A stretch of 64,000 nucleotides of DNA from an uncultured Clostridia bacterium. Its GTDB lineage: Bacteria > Bacillota > Clostridia > Oscillospirales > Ruminococcaceae. Shown here in pieces: positions 49,657-59,036 of this stretch. The DNA lies in contig CANQVE010000001.1 of NCBI GenBank assembly GCA_947627205.1, forward strand, positions 124,001-188,000, read 5' to 3'. Positions within the stretch are counted from its first letter, which is position 1; each line of letters opens with the position of its first letter. Under the pieces are notes generated by a model. That model did not search any database. It saw nothing but the letters and a program-made list of their open reading frames with translations, and was not told where the DNA came from. The position numbers were made by a program, and so were the translations under genes.

Positions 49657-51060
49657 TTAGACAGGGTGAACTTTGTTCTGTTTATCCGCATGCTCTGCGT
49701 CAATTCCGAGCTGTTTGTCGCGGCGAGTCTCAAAGAACTTCGGAGCAACTTTCGGGAACATCGCGTAGGTGAGAATGTCCTCAACGGACGAGCCGTCGCA
49801 CCATTCCTTTGCTTCTTCTTTCATCTGCTCAAACTCGGGTTCGAGCAGGTCTGCGGGACGGCAGGTTATCGGCTCTTCTGAGCCGAGTATCTTCTTTCTG
49901 AATTCGGGATCAATTTCGACGGGCGTTCTTCCGTACTCGCCCTTTACCATGCCCTTGAATTCCTTTGTGACGGTCTTATAGCGCTCGCCCGTGATAACGT
50001 TGAACACAGCCTGTGTGCCGACTATCTGTGAAGTAGGCGTAACGAGCGGCGGGAAGCCCGAATCCTTGCGGACGCGGGGAACTTCTTTCAAGACTTCTTC
50101 GAGTTGGTCGGCTTTGCCTGCCTGCTTTAACTGTGAGAGCAGGTTTGAAAGCATTCCGCCGGGCACCTGATAAATAAGAGCCTTTGTGTTTGTAGCGAGC
50201 ATTGACGGATCGAGCAGACCGCTGTCAATGTACTTCTTGCGAAGTCCCATAAAGTACTCTCTTATTTCGCCGAGAGCGACAAGGTCAATTCCCGTGTCAT
50301 ATTCCGTTCCCATAAACGTAGCTACTATGGACTCTGTAGGAGCGTGAGATGTTCCGAGCGCAAGCGGCGACATAGCCGTATCGACCATATCTACGCCCGC
50401 CTCAACTGCCTTTAAAATGCACATAGAAGCAAGACCGGACGTGTAGTGGGTGTGGAGCTGGATCGGAATTTTGACCGCGCTCTTTAAGTCCTTTACGAGT
50501 GTTTCAGCCTCATAAGGCGTGAGCAGAGCAGCCATATCCTTTATGCAGATAGAATCCGCGCCAGCGTTTTCGACCTGCTTCGCATAATCCATATAGTATT
50601 CGTGAGTGAAAACCTCGCCTGTTGTATACGAAATAGCGACCTGCGCATGGCCGTTTTCCTTTTTTGCCGCTTTGATAGCGGTTTCAAGGTTTCTGATATC
50701 GTTTAATGCGTCGAAAATTCTGATAATGTCGATACCGTTTGCTATTGACTTCTGAACGAAATACTCAACAAGGTCGTCCGCATAGTGACGATAGCCGAGC
50801 ATATTCTGTCCTCTGAACAGCATCTGGAGCTTGGTGTTGGGCATTTCCTTGCGAATAATGCGGAGTCTTTCCCACGGATCCTCATTTAAAAAGCGTATGC
50901 ACGAGTCAAACGTTGCTCCGCCCCAGCACTCTGCCGAATAAAATCCGACCTTGTCGAGCGCGGGAAGAATGGGGCGCATATCGTCTATGGACATTCTCGT
51001 AGCAAGAAGACTCTGATGTGCGTCGCGGAGAACGGTTTCCGTTATTTTCAGTTTAGCCAT
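49657..51060 (-). CDS. Oxaloacetate decarboxylase alpha / transcarboxylase 5S-like subunit
   Basis: ETVLRDAHQSLLATRM, CWGGATFDSCIRFLNEDPWERLR, QLHTHYTSGLASM; no biotinyl domain at C-terminus. Confidence 0.92.
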   Translation of the reverse strand: MAKLKITETVLRDAHQSLLATRMSIDDMRPILPALDKVGFYSAECWGGATFDSCIRFLNEDPWERLRIIRKEMPNTKLQMLFRGQNMLGYRHYADDLVEYFVQKSIANGIDIIRIFDALNDIRNLETAIKAAKKENGHAQVAISYTTGEVFTHEYYMDYAKQVENAGADSICIKDMAALLTPYEAETLVKDLKSAVKIPIQLHTHYTSGLASMCILKAVEAGVDMVDTAMSPLALGTSHAPTESIVATFMGTEYDTGIDLVALGEIREYFMGLRKKYIDSGLLDPSMLATNTKALIYQVPGGMLSNLLSQLKQAGKADQLEEVLKEVPRVRKDSGFPPLVTPTSQIVGTQAVFNVITGERYKTVTKEFKGMVKGEYGRTPVEIDPEFRKKILGSEEPITCRPADLLEPEFEQMKEEAKEWCDGSSVEDILTYAMFPKVAPKFFETRRDKQLGIDAEHADKQNKVHPV

Positions 51061-51070
51061 AAATATCTCC

Positions 51071-51430
51071 TTAGTTAATAGTGATAACAGCCGCGCCTGT
51101 TTCGATAGCGTCGCCCTTGTTTACGAGAACAGCCGCAACCGTGCCGTCCTTGTCGCAGACGATATCGTTTTCCATTTTCATTGCTTCAAGTACAGCAACG
51201 ACAGTGCCGTTTGTTACCTTATCGCCGACCTTTACTTTGACCTCGACGATAGTTCCTCTCATGGGAGCGTTTATGGGAGTTCCGCCTGCCGCAGGAGCCG
51301 CAGCCTTTTTGGGAGCGGGAGCCGCCTTAGGGGCAGCCTTTGAAGCGGCAGCGGGAGCAGTGCTCTCTCCGCTTTCCTCAACGGTTACGTCATAAGCTGT
51401 GCCGTTTACTGTGATTACATAATTTTTCAT
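51071..51430 (-). CDS. Biotin carboxyl carrier (1.3S-like) subunit
   Basis: Ala/Pro-rich linker, VLEAMKMENDI biotinylation motif. Confidence 0.93.
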   Translation of the reverse strand: MKNYVITVNGTAYDVTVEESGESTAPAAASKAAPKAAPAPKKAAAPAAGGTPINAPMRGTIVEVKVKVGDKVTNGTVVAVLEAMKMENDIVCDKDGTVAAVLVNKGDAIETGAAVITIN

Positions 51431-51454
51431 TTTATATACCTCTCTGTATTTTTA

Positions 51455-52783
51455 TCAAAGCGACAAATTCGCGTGTTTTCTGTGCGGAGCATTCTCGCGT
51501 TTTCCCGAATACAAGTCTATTGCGCTGAATACTGCCTCATAAGAATCGGCGGGATCTATGACCGAGCCAACAAGCCCCGCTTCTGCCGCGGCAAATGCGG
51601 AGGTGTCCTGCTCCTCGCCCGCAAATACTTTCAGAGCCTCGGAGTTCATCGGAGCAATTTCCGCGCCGTCCCATGCTATGGTGACATCAGCGCTGTTGAG
51701 TGCGGCGAACGCTGCGCCGAAAGCCTTTCCCGTAACGAGGTTTATCTTTGCGGTAGTTGCGTTTGCATATACCTGTGCAAGGCGCGCGCAGTCGCGAATA
51801 CTTCCCGCAAGCTCTGCCGCGCTGCTTCCCTCAAAGCCCTCTGTATTAACAACAGTCACAACGGGAATAGAGAATGCGTCGGCAAATTCTACAAACCTTG
51901 CTATCTTCGCGCAGTCTGCGGCAGTGAGCTTTTCAGCTTTATCTGTAGTAACAAATGCGGTCGTATTTGAATTTATTGCGGCAAGAGCCGTAACTGCCGC
52001 TTTTCCGAACTTTTCGCCAAGTTCTATCTCAACGCCCTTGTCGGAGAAAGCCTTTACAAGCTCCATTCCCTTTGCCGAAGCAGAAATGCTTCCGTCGGAG
52101 GGTTCAGCCTCCAAATAGCAGAAAGGCACGTCGAGATTATTTGCGGGAAGCATTGCAAGAAGCGTCTGAGCTTTCTTTACCGCATCCGTTTCGTCCTTTG
52201 CAACTATCTGGCACACGCCCGCTTTTGCGGCGTTTTCGGCAGTTCCCGCGCCCGAAAGTTTTCCGTCCTCGTTATTGAACGGGGAAGTAAGGAATACCTC
52301 GCTCTTTTCGGTCGCTATAACGATGTCAGCCGTAGCCGCGAGCATTGCCGCGCAGCCTGCGCATACGCCCGTAATAACCGCTATCTGCGGAACAACTCCC
52401 GACAGCTTTGCAGAAGCGGAGAGTATCTCGGTATAATCCGCAAGAACGCTCATTCCCTCGCCTATATCGCCGCCCTTTGAATCATAAAAACCTACGACGG
52501 GGTTTCCCGCTTTTGCCGCGGACTCGTAAACGCGCTTTATCTTTTTTGACGCATACTTGTCCACAGCGCCGCTTTTTACGCTTACGTCCTGAGCAAACGC
52601 GAAAACGTTCGCTCCGTTGACATTTCCATATCCCGCGACAACAGAACTCGTTTCCTTGTCTGAAGCAAGGAACTTATCCGTTTCCGTAAATGTTCCCTCA
52701 TCGAAAAACTCAGCGAGCCTTTTTCTCGCGCCGCTGTCAGGAACGGTCTGTTCCATTTCAGCCAACGTTTTTTTTAATGCCAT
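51455..52783 (-). CDS. Divergent carboxyltransferase (12S/PccB-like) subunit
   Basis: RKRLAEFFDEGTFTETDKF, PVVGFYDSKGGDIGEG, VITGVCAGCAAMLAATADIVI. Confidence 0.82.
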   Translation of the reverse strand: MALKKTLAEMEQTVPDSGARKRLAEFFDEGTFTETDKFLASDKETSSVVAGYGNVNGANVFAFAQDVSVKSGAVDKYASKKIKRVYESAAKAGNPVVGFYDSKGGDIGEGMSVLADYTEILSASAKLSGVVPQIAVITGVCAGCAAMLAATADIVIATEKSEVFLTSPFNNEDGKLSGAGTAENAAKAGVCQIVAKDETDAVKKAQTLLAMLPANNLDVPFCYLEAEPSDGSISASAKGMELVKAFSDKGVEIELGEKFGKAAVTALAAINSNTTAFVTTDKAEKLTAADCAKIARFVEFADAFSIPVVTVVNTEGFEGSSAAELAGSIRDCARLAQVYANATTAKINLVTGKAFGAAFAALNSADVTIAWDGAEIAPMNSEALKVFAGEEQDTSAFAAAEAGLVGSVIDPADSYEAVFSAIDLYSGKRENAPHRKHANLSL

Positions 52784-52971
52784 AATCTTCCTCCTATTTA
52801 AAATATGAACCCTGTATAATTGTAATAAATTTCCATTGGCTCACAAAAATATCCACGTTAATTATACAACATCTTTCGCCAAATAACAAGGCATTTTTTT
52901 CATTAAACTGTTTTTTTACGTTTTGATAAAATTTATCTTTAATTTTTTGTGCATTACGCATAAAAGAAAAA

Positions 52972-53022
52972 AGAGGTTAGAATCTAAACTCTTACCTCTT
53001 GCTTCTTATCTCTTACTTCTGA
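52972..53022. repeat. Heptad array overlapping 3' end of the next ORF
   Basis: AGAGGTTAGAATCTAAACTCTTACCTCTTGCTTCTTATCTCTTACTTCT. Confidence 0.8.
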
Positions 53023-53330
53023 CAGGGCGCAGCAAAAAACGCTTCAATGCTCTCTATCTCGGGCTTATCGCCGATAAACCTTAAACGCTTTAAAAGTTCC
53101 GTATATTCGGGAAGCTCGAACCTTGCTCTGTCTATACCGTGCAGGTTCATCAAATTCAATATCGCGCGGATAAGTCCGTCCGCCATAAACTCTTCGCATG
53201 AAAGCTCGTCAATAACGAACGTATCTAGCCCGTCGAGCCTCCCTGCAATTCGTCCGAGTTCTTTCCCGTTCTCTCGGGCAACATACTCTATCTTGTCGAG
53301 ATTTTCCTTGTTCTGAATAATTTCTATCAT
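53013..53330 (-). CDS. Hypothetical protein
   Basis: Compact 105-aa ORF in conserved-looking operon position upstream of heptad array. Confidence 0.5.
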   Translation of the reverse strand: MIEIIQNKENLDKIEYVARENGKELGRIAGRLDGLDTFVIDELSCEEFMADGLIRAILNLMNLHGIDRARFELPEYTELLKRLRFIGDKPEIESIEAFFAAPCQK

Positions 53331-53339
53331 AAACTTTCG

Positions 53340-54077
53340 TTACCTTTTGCCTTTTCCTATCGAAGAACGCAAAATGCGCAGTTCTTCTTTTGTAAGGTCG
53401 CGCCATTCGCCGGGCTTTAACATTCCGAGCTTTACGCCGCCTATTGCAGTTCTGCGAAGTCTGCCGACTTTAAGTCCTACTGCTTCGCACATTCTGCGTA
53501 TCTGCCTGTTAAGTCCCTGTTTTATCACAAAGCGCAGGACCGTGCGCTCCGGCTCCTCTGTCAGCACCTCTACTTTGCAGGGGAAAGTCCTTTCCCCGCC
53601 GTCAAGCTCTACTCCTCCCGAAAGCCTTGAAAGCTGTTCGTCGGTGACATTTCCGTCAATTGTCACGCGGTAGACCTTGCTGACATGGTGAGAGGGGTGG
53701 GTTATTTCGTTGGCAAATTGCCCGTCGTTTGTAAACAGCAAAAGCCCCTCGGAATTTCTGTCAAGTCTCCCGACGGGGAAAACGCGCTCCTCTACGCCCG
53801 TGAGCAGTTCGGAGGCTATTTTTCTTCCCTGTTCGTCGCTCATTGTAACGACATAGCCGCGCGGCTTGTTGAGCATTATGTAACGCCGCTCGGGAAGAGC
53901 GGCGGAAAGTCTTTCTCCGCAGACCGCTATTATATCGTTCTGCGGATCTGCCTTATCGCCGAGCGAACATTTTCTGCCGTTTACGGTGACTTCTCCAGAA
54001 GAAATAAGCTCCTCCGCTTTTCTTCTGGAGCAATAGCCGCTGTCGGCGATTATTTTCTGTATTCTGATAGGTTCCAT
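53340..54077 (-). CDS. 23S rRNA pseudouridine synthase (RsuA/RluB family)
   Basis: S4 domain QKIIADSGYCSRRKAEELI, VGRLDRNSEGLLLFTNDG, KQGLNRQIRRMCEAVG. Confidence 0.94.
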   Translation of the reverse strand: MEPIRIQKIIADSGYCSRRKAEELISSGEVTVNGRKCSLGDKADPQNDIIAVCGERLSAALPERRYIMLNKPRGYVVTMSDEQGRKIASELLTGVEERVFPVGRLDRNSEGLLLFTNDGQFANEITHPSHHVSKVYRVTIDGNVTDEQLSRLSGGVELDGGERTFPCKVEVLTEEPERTVLRFVIKQGLNRQIRRMCEAVGLKVGRLRRTAIGGVKLGMLKPGEWRDLTKEELRILRSSIGKGKR

Positions 54078-54097
54078 AATTCACCTTAGTTATTCAT

Positions 54098-55246
54098 TTA
54101 AGCGTATATGCCGAAAAACGACAATATCTTCTGCCAAAGGCTAAGCTCGCTTTTTACTTCTACCGTCTCTCTTGCAAGAAGCGGAACGGTCTTTACAACT
54201 TTCCCGCCAAGCAAAAACTGAAGCTCGCCGAGCTTCTGACCTTGTTTAACACCTCCGTAGACCATTCTCGGAAGAACAACGCGCCGTTCGAGCTTCTGAC
54301 GGTTTTCGGGCGTCAGCGAAAGCTCCGAGCTTTCGGCGAATACTCCGACAGACTTTCCCGAGCCTGCTACAGCCGTCTTAGCCGTACAGCCCGTTTCGAG
54401 CGGATAATTCTTAACTACAGAAAAACCGTAGTCAAGCATTTTCGTATGGTCGTTCCAGTCGTCGGGGGCGTTCAGCGTTACGGCAATAAGCGTAACTCCG
54501 TTCCTCTCCGCAGCGGACACAAGACACCTGCGGGCGTTGTCTGTAAAGCCTGTTTTTATGCCTATTGCGCCCTCATAATTCGAGAGCATTTTATTTGAAT
54601 TGTACAACGTGCGCGGATAAGGCGGGTTTCCGAACTCCAGCTTTTTGGACTTTGAACTTACGATCTCTCTGAAAGTCTCGTTTTTCATTGCATAAGCCGC
54701 AAGCGCCGCAAGGTCTCTCGCAGTGGTATAGTGCCCGTCTGCGTCCAAACCCGAGGGCGTAACGAAATGCGTATTGCTAAGTCCGAGAGCTTGGGCTTTT
54801 TCGTTCATCATCTTTACAAAAGCGGGGATACTCCCTCCGACCGAAACAGCCGCGGCGTTTGCCGCGTCGTTTCCCGAGGGCAGCAATATCCCGTAAAGCA
54901 AGTCTCTTCGGGAAATGCGGTCGCCCTCCTGCAAGCCCATAGACGTACCCTCGACCATTATCGCATAGCTGTCAACGGTAAACTCTTTGTCTAAGTCTCC
55001 CGCCTCAATGGTCAGAATGGCAGTCATTATTTTAGTCGTAGACGCCATTGCACGCCGTTCGTCGGCGTTCTTTTCGCTTATTACCGCTCCCGTTTCGGCT
55101 TCTATAAGGATAGCGCTTTCGGCAGACGACGCACTCTCGGCGCTTGCTCCTATTCCCGAAAGTAAGCCGAAAAATATCGAATTTGCAAGTAACAGCGCAA
55201 CAATTTTTTTCATAACAAACACACTCCGCAAAAAATTTATTTTCAC
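54098..55246 (-). CDS. D-alanyl-D-alanine carboxypeptidase (DacF/PBP5-like)
   Basis: ASTTKIMTAIL (SxxK), PSGNDAANA (SxN), GIKTGFTDNA (KTG). Confidence 0.93.
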   Translation of the reverse strand: MKINFLRSVFVMKKIVALLLANSIFFGLLSGIGASAESASSAESAILIEAETGAVISEKNADERRAMASTTKIMTAILTIEAGDLDKEFTVDSYAIMVEGTSMGLQEGDRISRRDLLYGILLPSGNDAANAAAVSVGGSIPAFVKMMNEKAQALGLSNTHFVTPSGLDADGHYTTARDLAALAAYAMKNETFREIVSSKSKKLEFGNPPYPRTLYNSNKMLSNYEGAIGIKTGFTDNARRCLVSAAERNGVTLIAVTLNAPDDWNDHTKMLDYGFSVVKNYPLETGCTAKTAVAGSGKSVGVFAESSELSLTPENRQKLERRVVLPRMVYGGVKQGQKLGELQFLLGGKVVKTVPLLARETVEVKSELSLWQKILSFFGIYA

Positions 55247-55288
55247 GGATAGTGTGCGTTTATTTCGGGAAAATATTCCTTTTAAAAA

Positions 55289-55741
55289 TTATTCGGCAGG
55301 ATTTTCTGCGTTTTCGAGCTTTGCTTTTTCCTCTGCTGCCGCTTTCTTTTCAGCCTTTGCGGCTTTCTTATCAGCGAGGAATGACTTTATCTTTTCAACT
55401 ACTCCCGGCAAAGCGTCCATAACTCCGTCGAGCGGACTTCCCTTTGCGCCAAGCTCCATAAGCTGAACATCACCGTCAGCCTTTATGACGATAAACGCAA
55501 CGGGCTTTACCGTAACGCCTGCGCCCGAACCTCCCGCAAACTTTTCAGCCGCCTGTACGGGCAGATCGCTTCCGCCCGAAGCAAAGCCGAACGCTACCTT
55601 TGAAACGGGGATTATAGTAGCTCCGTCCGCCGTTATCGGTTCTCCGATAATGGTGTTTACGTCTACCATCTCGCGTATTTTCTGCATGGAAACGTCAAGT
55701 ATACCCTCAATAGGATTTGCCATAATAAAAACTCCTCTCAA
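55289..55741 (-). CDS. Sporulation protein GerW/YtfJ family
   Basis: VNTIIGEPITADGATIIPVSKVAFGFASGGSD. Confidence 0.92.
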   Translation of the reverse strand: MRGVFIMANPIEGILDVSMQKIREMVDVNTIIGEPITADGATIIPVSKVAFGFASGGSDLPVQAAEKFAGGSGAGVTVKPVAFIVIKADGDVQLMELGAKGSPLDGVMDALPGVVEKIKSFLADKKAAKAEKKAAAEEKAKLENAENPAE

Positions 55742-55773
55742 AATTTTTCATTGTATCAAAACGGGATATCCGT

Positions 55774-56412
55774 TCAGACCAGATTTTTTATTGCCGTGCG
55801 AACGTCCTTGCCGGTGATATAATTCTTTATTACCCTGCCGATAAGCGTAAACGCAAATGCAAACGCCGCCGCTACCGTGAGCTTTACTTCTACATAGGCG
55901 TCTGCCGTTGTTTCCTCGCTTTCAAAGTCCACGTTTACAGCGAGCTTGTCCACAGGCTTTAAAGTAAATATCGTATCGAACCAGCCGAGAAGATTTCCTA
56001 TCGCCATATTTACCGCTCCGAAAGTTATCGCGGCTTTTGCGGCGTCCTCTCCCCCGCACACTATATCCAGAGAAAGATGTGATATTTCAACGCGCTTTAA
56101 TATCTTTCTAAGCGGTTTTCCTATACTGTTCAGCGCCATTTTTGCAAGCGCTAAGATATCATCAAGAGTAAGAGATATTTTCTTCTTCGGTTTTTTCTCT
56201 TTCTCGTCCTCGGCTTTTTCTTCTTTCGGTTTTTTGGGCTTTTTCGGCTTTTTTTCTTTCTTCGGTTTTGCCGAGGGCAGCGTCAGGATCGGGAAAAACA
56301 TATACTTTATTTTCAGGATAAAGTTTTCGCTGTAGTCGGCAGTTATTTGTACCTTTCCGAGCAAAAGCACAAGAATGATAATAAATATTATGCCTGCAAT
56401 TATCCAACCCAA
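55774..56412 (-). CDS. DUF2953 domain-containing protein
   Basis: N-terminal TM, Lys-rich linker, position between gerW and scpB. Confidence 0.65.
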   Translation of the reverse strand: MGWIIAGIIFIIILVLLLGKVQITADYSENFILKIKYMFFPILTLPSAKPKKEKKPKKPKKPKEEKAEDEKEKKPKKKISLTLDDILALAKMALNSIGKPLRKILKRVEISHLSLDIVCGGEDAAKAAITFGAVNMAIGNLLGWFDTIFTLKPVDKLAVNVDFESEETTADAYVEVKLTVAAAFAFAFTLIGRVIKNYITGKDVRTAIKNLV

Positions 56413-56441
56413 AACGATCCCTCCTCTCCAAAAAACGCTCT

Positions 56442-56999
56442 TTAAAACTCGTCGTTTTCGTAATCGTCAAGACTAAGCTGGTCGGTGCTTCCCGGAATGG
56501 GAGGCAGTCCGTCCAGACCGTTTAAACCGAAACATCTAAGAAAGTTTTCCGTTGTCCTATAGGCAATAGGCTTTCCGGGTATGTCGTTCATTCTGCCGTG
56601 TTCTTCGAGCAAGTTGCGCTCCGTCAGGCTCTTTACAACTCCCGAACTATCTACCCCGCGTATCTGGTCTATAAATCCCCTTGTCACAGGCTGATTATAC
56701 GCGACTATCGCCAGCACTTCGAGCGCCGCCTGCGACAGCGGAGTCTGTCTGCGCGTTTCAACGGCGGACTTTATATAGCGCGAATATTCCGCTTTTGTCA
56801 TCATCTGATAACAGCTTTCGAGCTTTACTATCTCAAACGCGCTTTTTTGCTCGCGATAGCGGTCGTTTAACCGCTCGATAACGCGCACTGTCACTTCTTC
56901 TTCAAGCTCGCAAGCCTGCGCCAGCTTTTCAAGCTCTATCGGCTCTCCCACGGCAAACAAAACCGCCTCTACCGCCGACATTCCCTCCGAAAACTTCAT
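56442..56999 (-). CDS. scpB: Segregation and condensation protein B
   Basis: EAVLFAVGEPIELEKLAQ, ALEVLAIVAYNQPVTRGFIDQIRGVDS. Confidence 0.95.
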   Translation of the reverse strand: MKFSEGMSAVEAVLFAVGEPIELEKLAQACELEEEVTVRVIERLNDRYREQKSAFEIVKLESCYQMMTKAEYSRYIKSAVETRRQTPLSQAALEVLAIVAYNQPVTRGFIDQIRGVDSSGVVKSLTERNLLEEHGRMNDIPGKPIAYRTTENFLRCFGLNGLDGLPPIPGSTDQLSLDDYENDEF

Positions 57000-57697
57000 C
57001 TTTTCTCCTTTTCGGAAATAAGGCTCATGCTTTCGCCGTCGTCGGAAATATTAACCCTCCCCGACTTTGAAAGCTCCAATATCGCAAGAAACATCGACAC
57101 TCTCTGCGAGCGCGTATGCCCCTTATAAACGTCCTCTATCTTTACCGTTTTATTTTTCCTAAGCGCTTTTAACACTGTCATTATCCCCGTAAACACCGTT
57201 ACATACGGTTTTGCCACAACGGGCGTTACGGAGCGCGGAGCCTCTGTTCTTCTCCGTATGCGCTCGGATATTGCGCTGTATGCCGAGGTTATTTCCTCGG
57301 GCTGGTGAGTGCGGCGATAGGAGCTGTCGACTTCTATCTCGGTCTGCTTTCTGACGAAAACATCATCTCCGCGCCACCTTGTTTTCAGCTTCTCGGCCAT
57401 TGTCTTGCAGAGTGCGTATTCTATAAGCGCGCCCTGAAGCTCTTTTTTCATCTTTTCGGCTTCGTCTTTCGGAAGCAGTGCCGCCGATTTTATCAGGATA
57501 AGCCGTGCCGCCATTTCGAGAAAATCGGAAGTTACTTCCATATCCTCGTCTGTCATTCTTTCGAGATAGATGAGAAATTGCTCTAAAAGCACCGATATCT
57601 CTATGTCCTGTATATTCAGTTTGTGCTTTTGTATAAGCGACAACAGCACATCGAGCGGGCCCTCGAACTGCTCTAACTTAAAATTCAGCTCTACCAT
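56996..57697 (-). CDS. scpA: Segregation and condensation protein A
   Basis: FKLEQFEGPLDVLLSLIQKHKLNIQDI. Confidence 0.95.
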   Translation of the reverse strand: MVELNFKLEQFEGPLDVLLSLIQKHKLNIQDIEISVLLEQFLIYLERMTDEDMEVTSDFLEMAARLILIKSAALLPKDEAEKMKKELQGALIEYALCKTMAEKLKTRWRGDDVFVRKQTEIEVDSSYRRTHQPEEITSAYSAISERIRRRTEAPRSVTPVVAKPYVTVFTGIMTVLKALRKNKTVKIEDVYKGHTRSQRVSMFLAILELSKSGRVNISDDGESMSLISEKEKR

Positions 57698-57698
57698 G

Positions 57699-58418
57699 CT
57701 ATTTTATAATAAATGAAAGCGGAAGCTCAAGCACATACATCAGCCAGTTTGCCGCCAGGTTCAGAGGGATAGAAAGAAGTCCCGAGAATATAACTATAAG
57801 GACAATTATCTGTATAACTCTGCCGTTGCGCTCCATAAAATACAGAGCCTTTCCGGGCAGGAACGACGCAAGAACATGATATCCGTCAAAAGGAGGAATG
57901 GGTATAAGATTAAAAATAGCCAAACCAACATTTATCCGCGCGGCAAAATACAGCATATCCGAAATCAGGTACATCGTCTCCGACAGCTGATTTACCGCCT
58001 GAACAAGAAGTATTCTGCTCGGGATAAGCAGGATAAACGCCATAAGCAGGTTTGAAAGAGGACCTGCAATAGAAACAAGGACGTTTGCCGTTCTGACAGG
58101 CACTTTCCTGCACTTTGCGAGATTTACGGGAGTAGGCTTTGCATAGCCGATATTGCAGAGAAATATCATAAGCGCGCCTATCCAGTCGATATGTGCGAAA
58201 GGATTTAAAGTAACTCTTCCCTCTCTTTCCGCCGTATCATCTCCGCAGAGCTTTGCGACAAGCGCATGAGCGCACTCGTGAACGGGAAAGCAGACGAATA
58301 TAACAATTAAGTCGGCGAAAATCGAAATTATAAGCGTACCTACAGGTACCTGACCTGAAAGAAACCATATTAAATTTGTAGCAGAACTTTCCAAATCGTT
58401 CTCCTCCATAATACTCAT
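57699..58418 (-). CDS. Site-2 protease family (M50) metalloprotease
   Basis: FPVHECAHALVAKL (HExxH-like), NLIPIPPFDGYHVL. Confidence 0.9.
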   Translation of the reverse strand: MSIMEENDLESSATNLIWFLSGQVPVGTLIISIFADLIVIFVCFPVHECAHALVAKLCGDDTAEREGRVTLNPFAHIDWIGALMIFLCNIGYAKPTPVNLAKCRKVPVRTANVLVSIAGPLSNLLMAFILLIPSRILLVQAVNQLSETMYLISDMLYFAARINVGLAIFNLIPIPPFDGYHVLASFLPGKALYFMERNGRVIQIIVLIVIFSGLLSIPLNLAANWLMYVLELPLSFIIK

Positions 58419-58550
58419 TGATATACATTTTATATTATAACACGCTTTATTGATTTTTTCAAGTGCTTTTTCCTTGACAAAGGTGAAAATTTATGTTAAA
58501 ATAGGTAATGTGAATTTTATCGGTAATTGCAGGTGAATATATTGAGAATA

Positions 58551-58964
58551 ATGTCTGTGGACTATGGCGACAGCCGGACAGGTCTTGCGATAAGCGACAA
58601 AAGCGAAATTCTGGCTTCGCCGCTTGTGACGGTGTATGAAAAGGACTTTGACAGGTGTGTGGAAGCTGTCGCAGAAAACGCCGAAAAAAACGGCGCAGAG
58701 CTTATTGTCGTGGGCGATCCGATAAATATGAACGGCACAAGAGGTCCCCGCTCGGAAAAATGCAGGCTGTTTGCGGATAAATTGCGCGAGAAAACAGGTC
58801 TTGAAGTCGTTATGTGGGACGAGCGGTCTACGACCGTTTCGGCCATCTCGATAATGAACGAAAACAACAAGCGCGGCAAAAAGCGCAAGGACGCTTTAGA
58901 CCAAGCGGCGGCGGCAATTATTCTCGAAAGTTATCTTGCATACAGAAAAAATCAGGGTAAATAA
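58551..58964 (+). CDS. ruvX: Holliday junction resolvase RuvX/YqgF family
   Basis: MSVDYGDSRTGLAISD, WDERSTTVSA, DQAAAAIILESYL. Confidence 0.93.
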   Translation: MSVDYGDSRTGLAISDKSEILASPLVTVYEKDFDRCVEAVAENAEKNGAELIVVGDPINMNGTRGPRSEKCRLFADKLREKTGLEVVMWDERSTTVSAISIMNENNKRGKKRKDALDQAAAAIILESYLAYRKNQGK

Positions 58965-58973
58965 GTTTTGTTA

Positions 58974-59003
58974 TTGACAGTTATATGCGAGTCATGCTAT
59001 AAT
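58974..59003 (+). promoter_or_regulatory. Promoter of fabV
   Basis: TTGACA-18-TATAAT. Confidence 0.75.
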
Positions 59004-59036
59004 GTCATTGCAATAAAATGTTAAAGGAGCAGAAAA

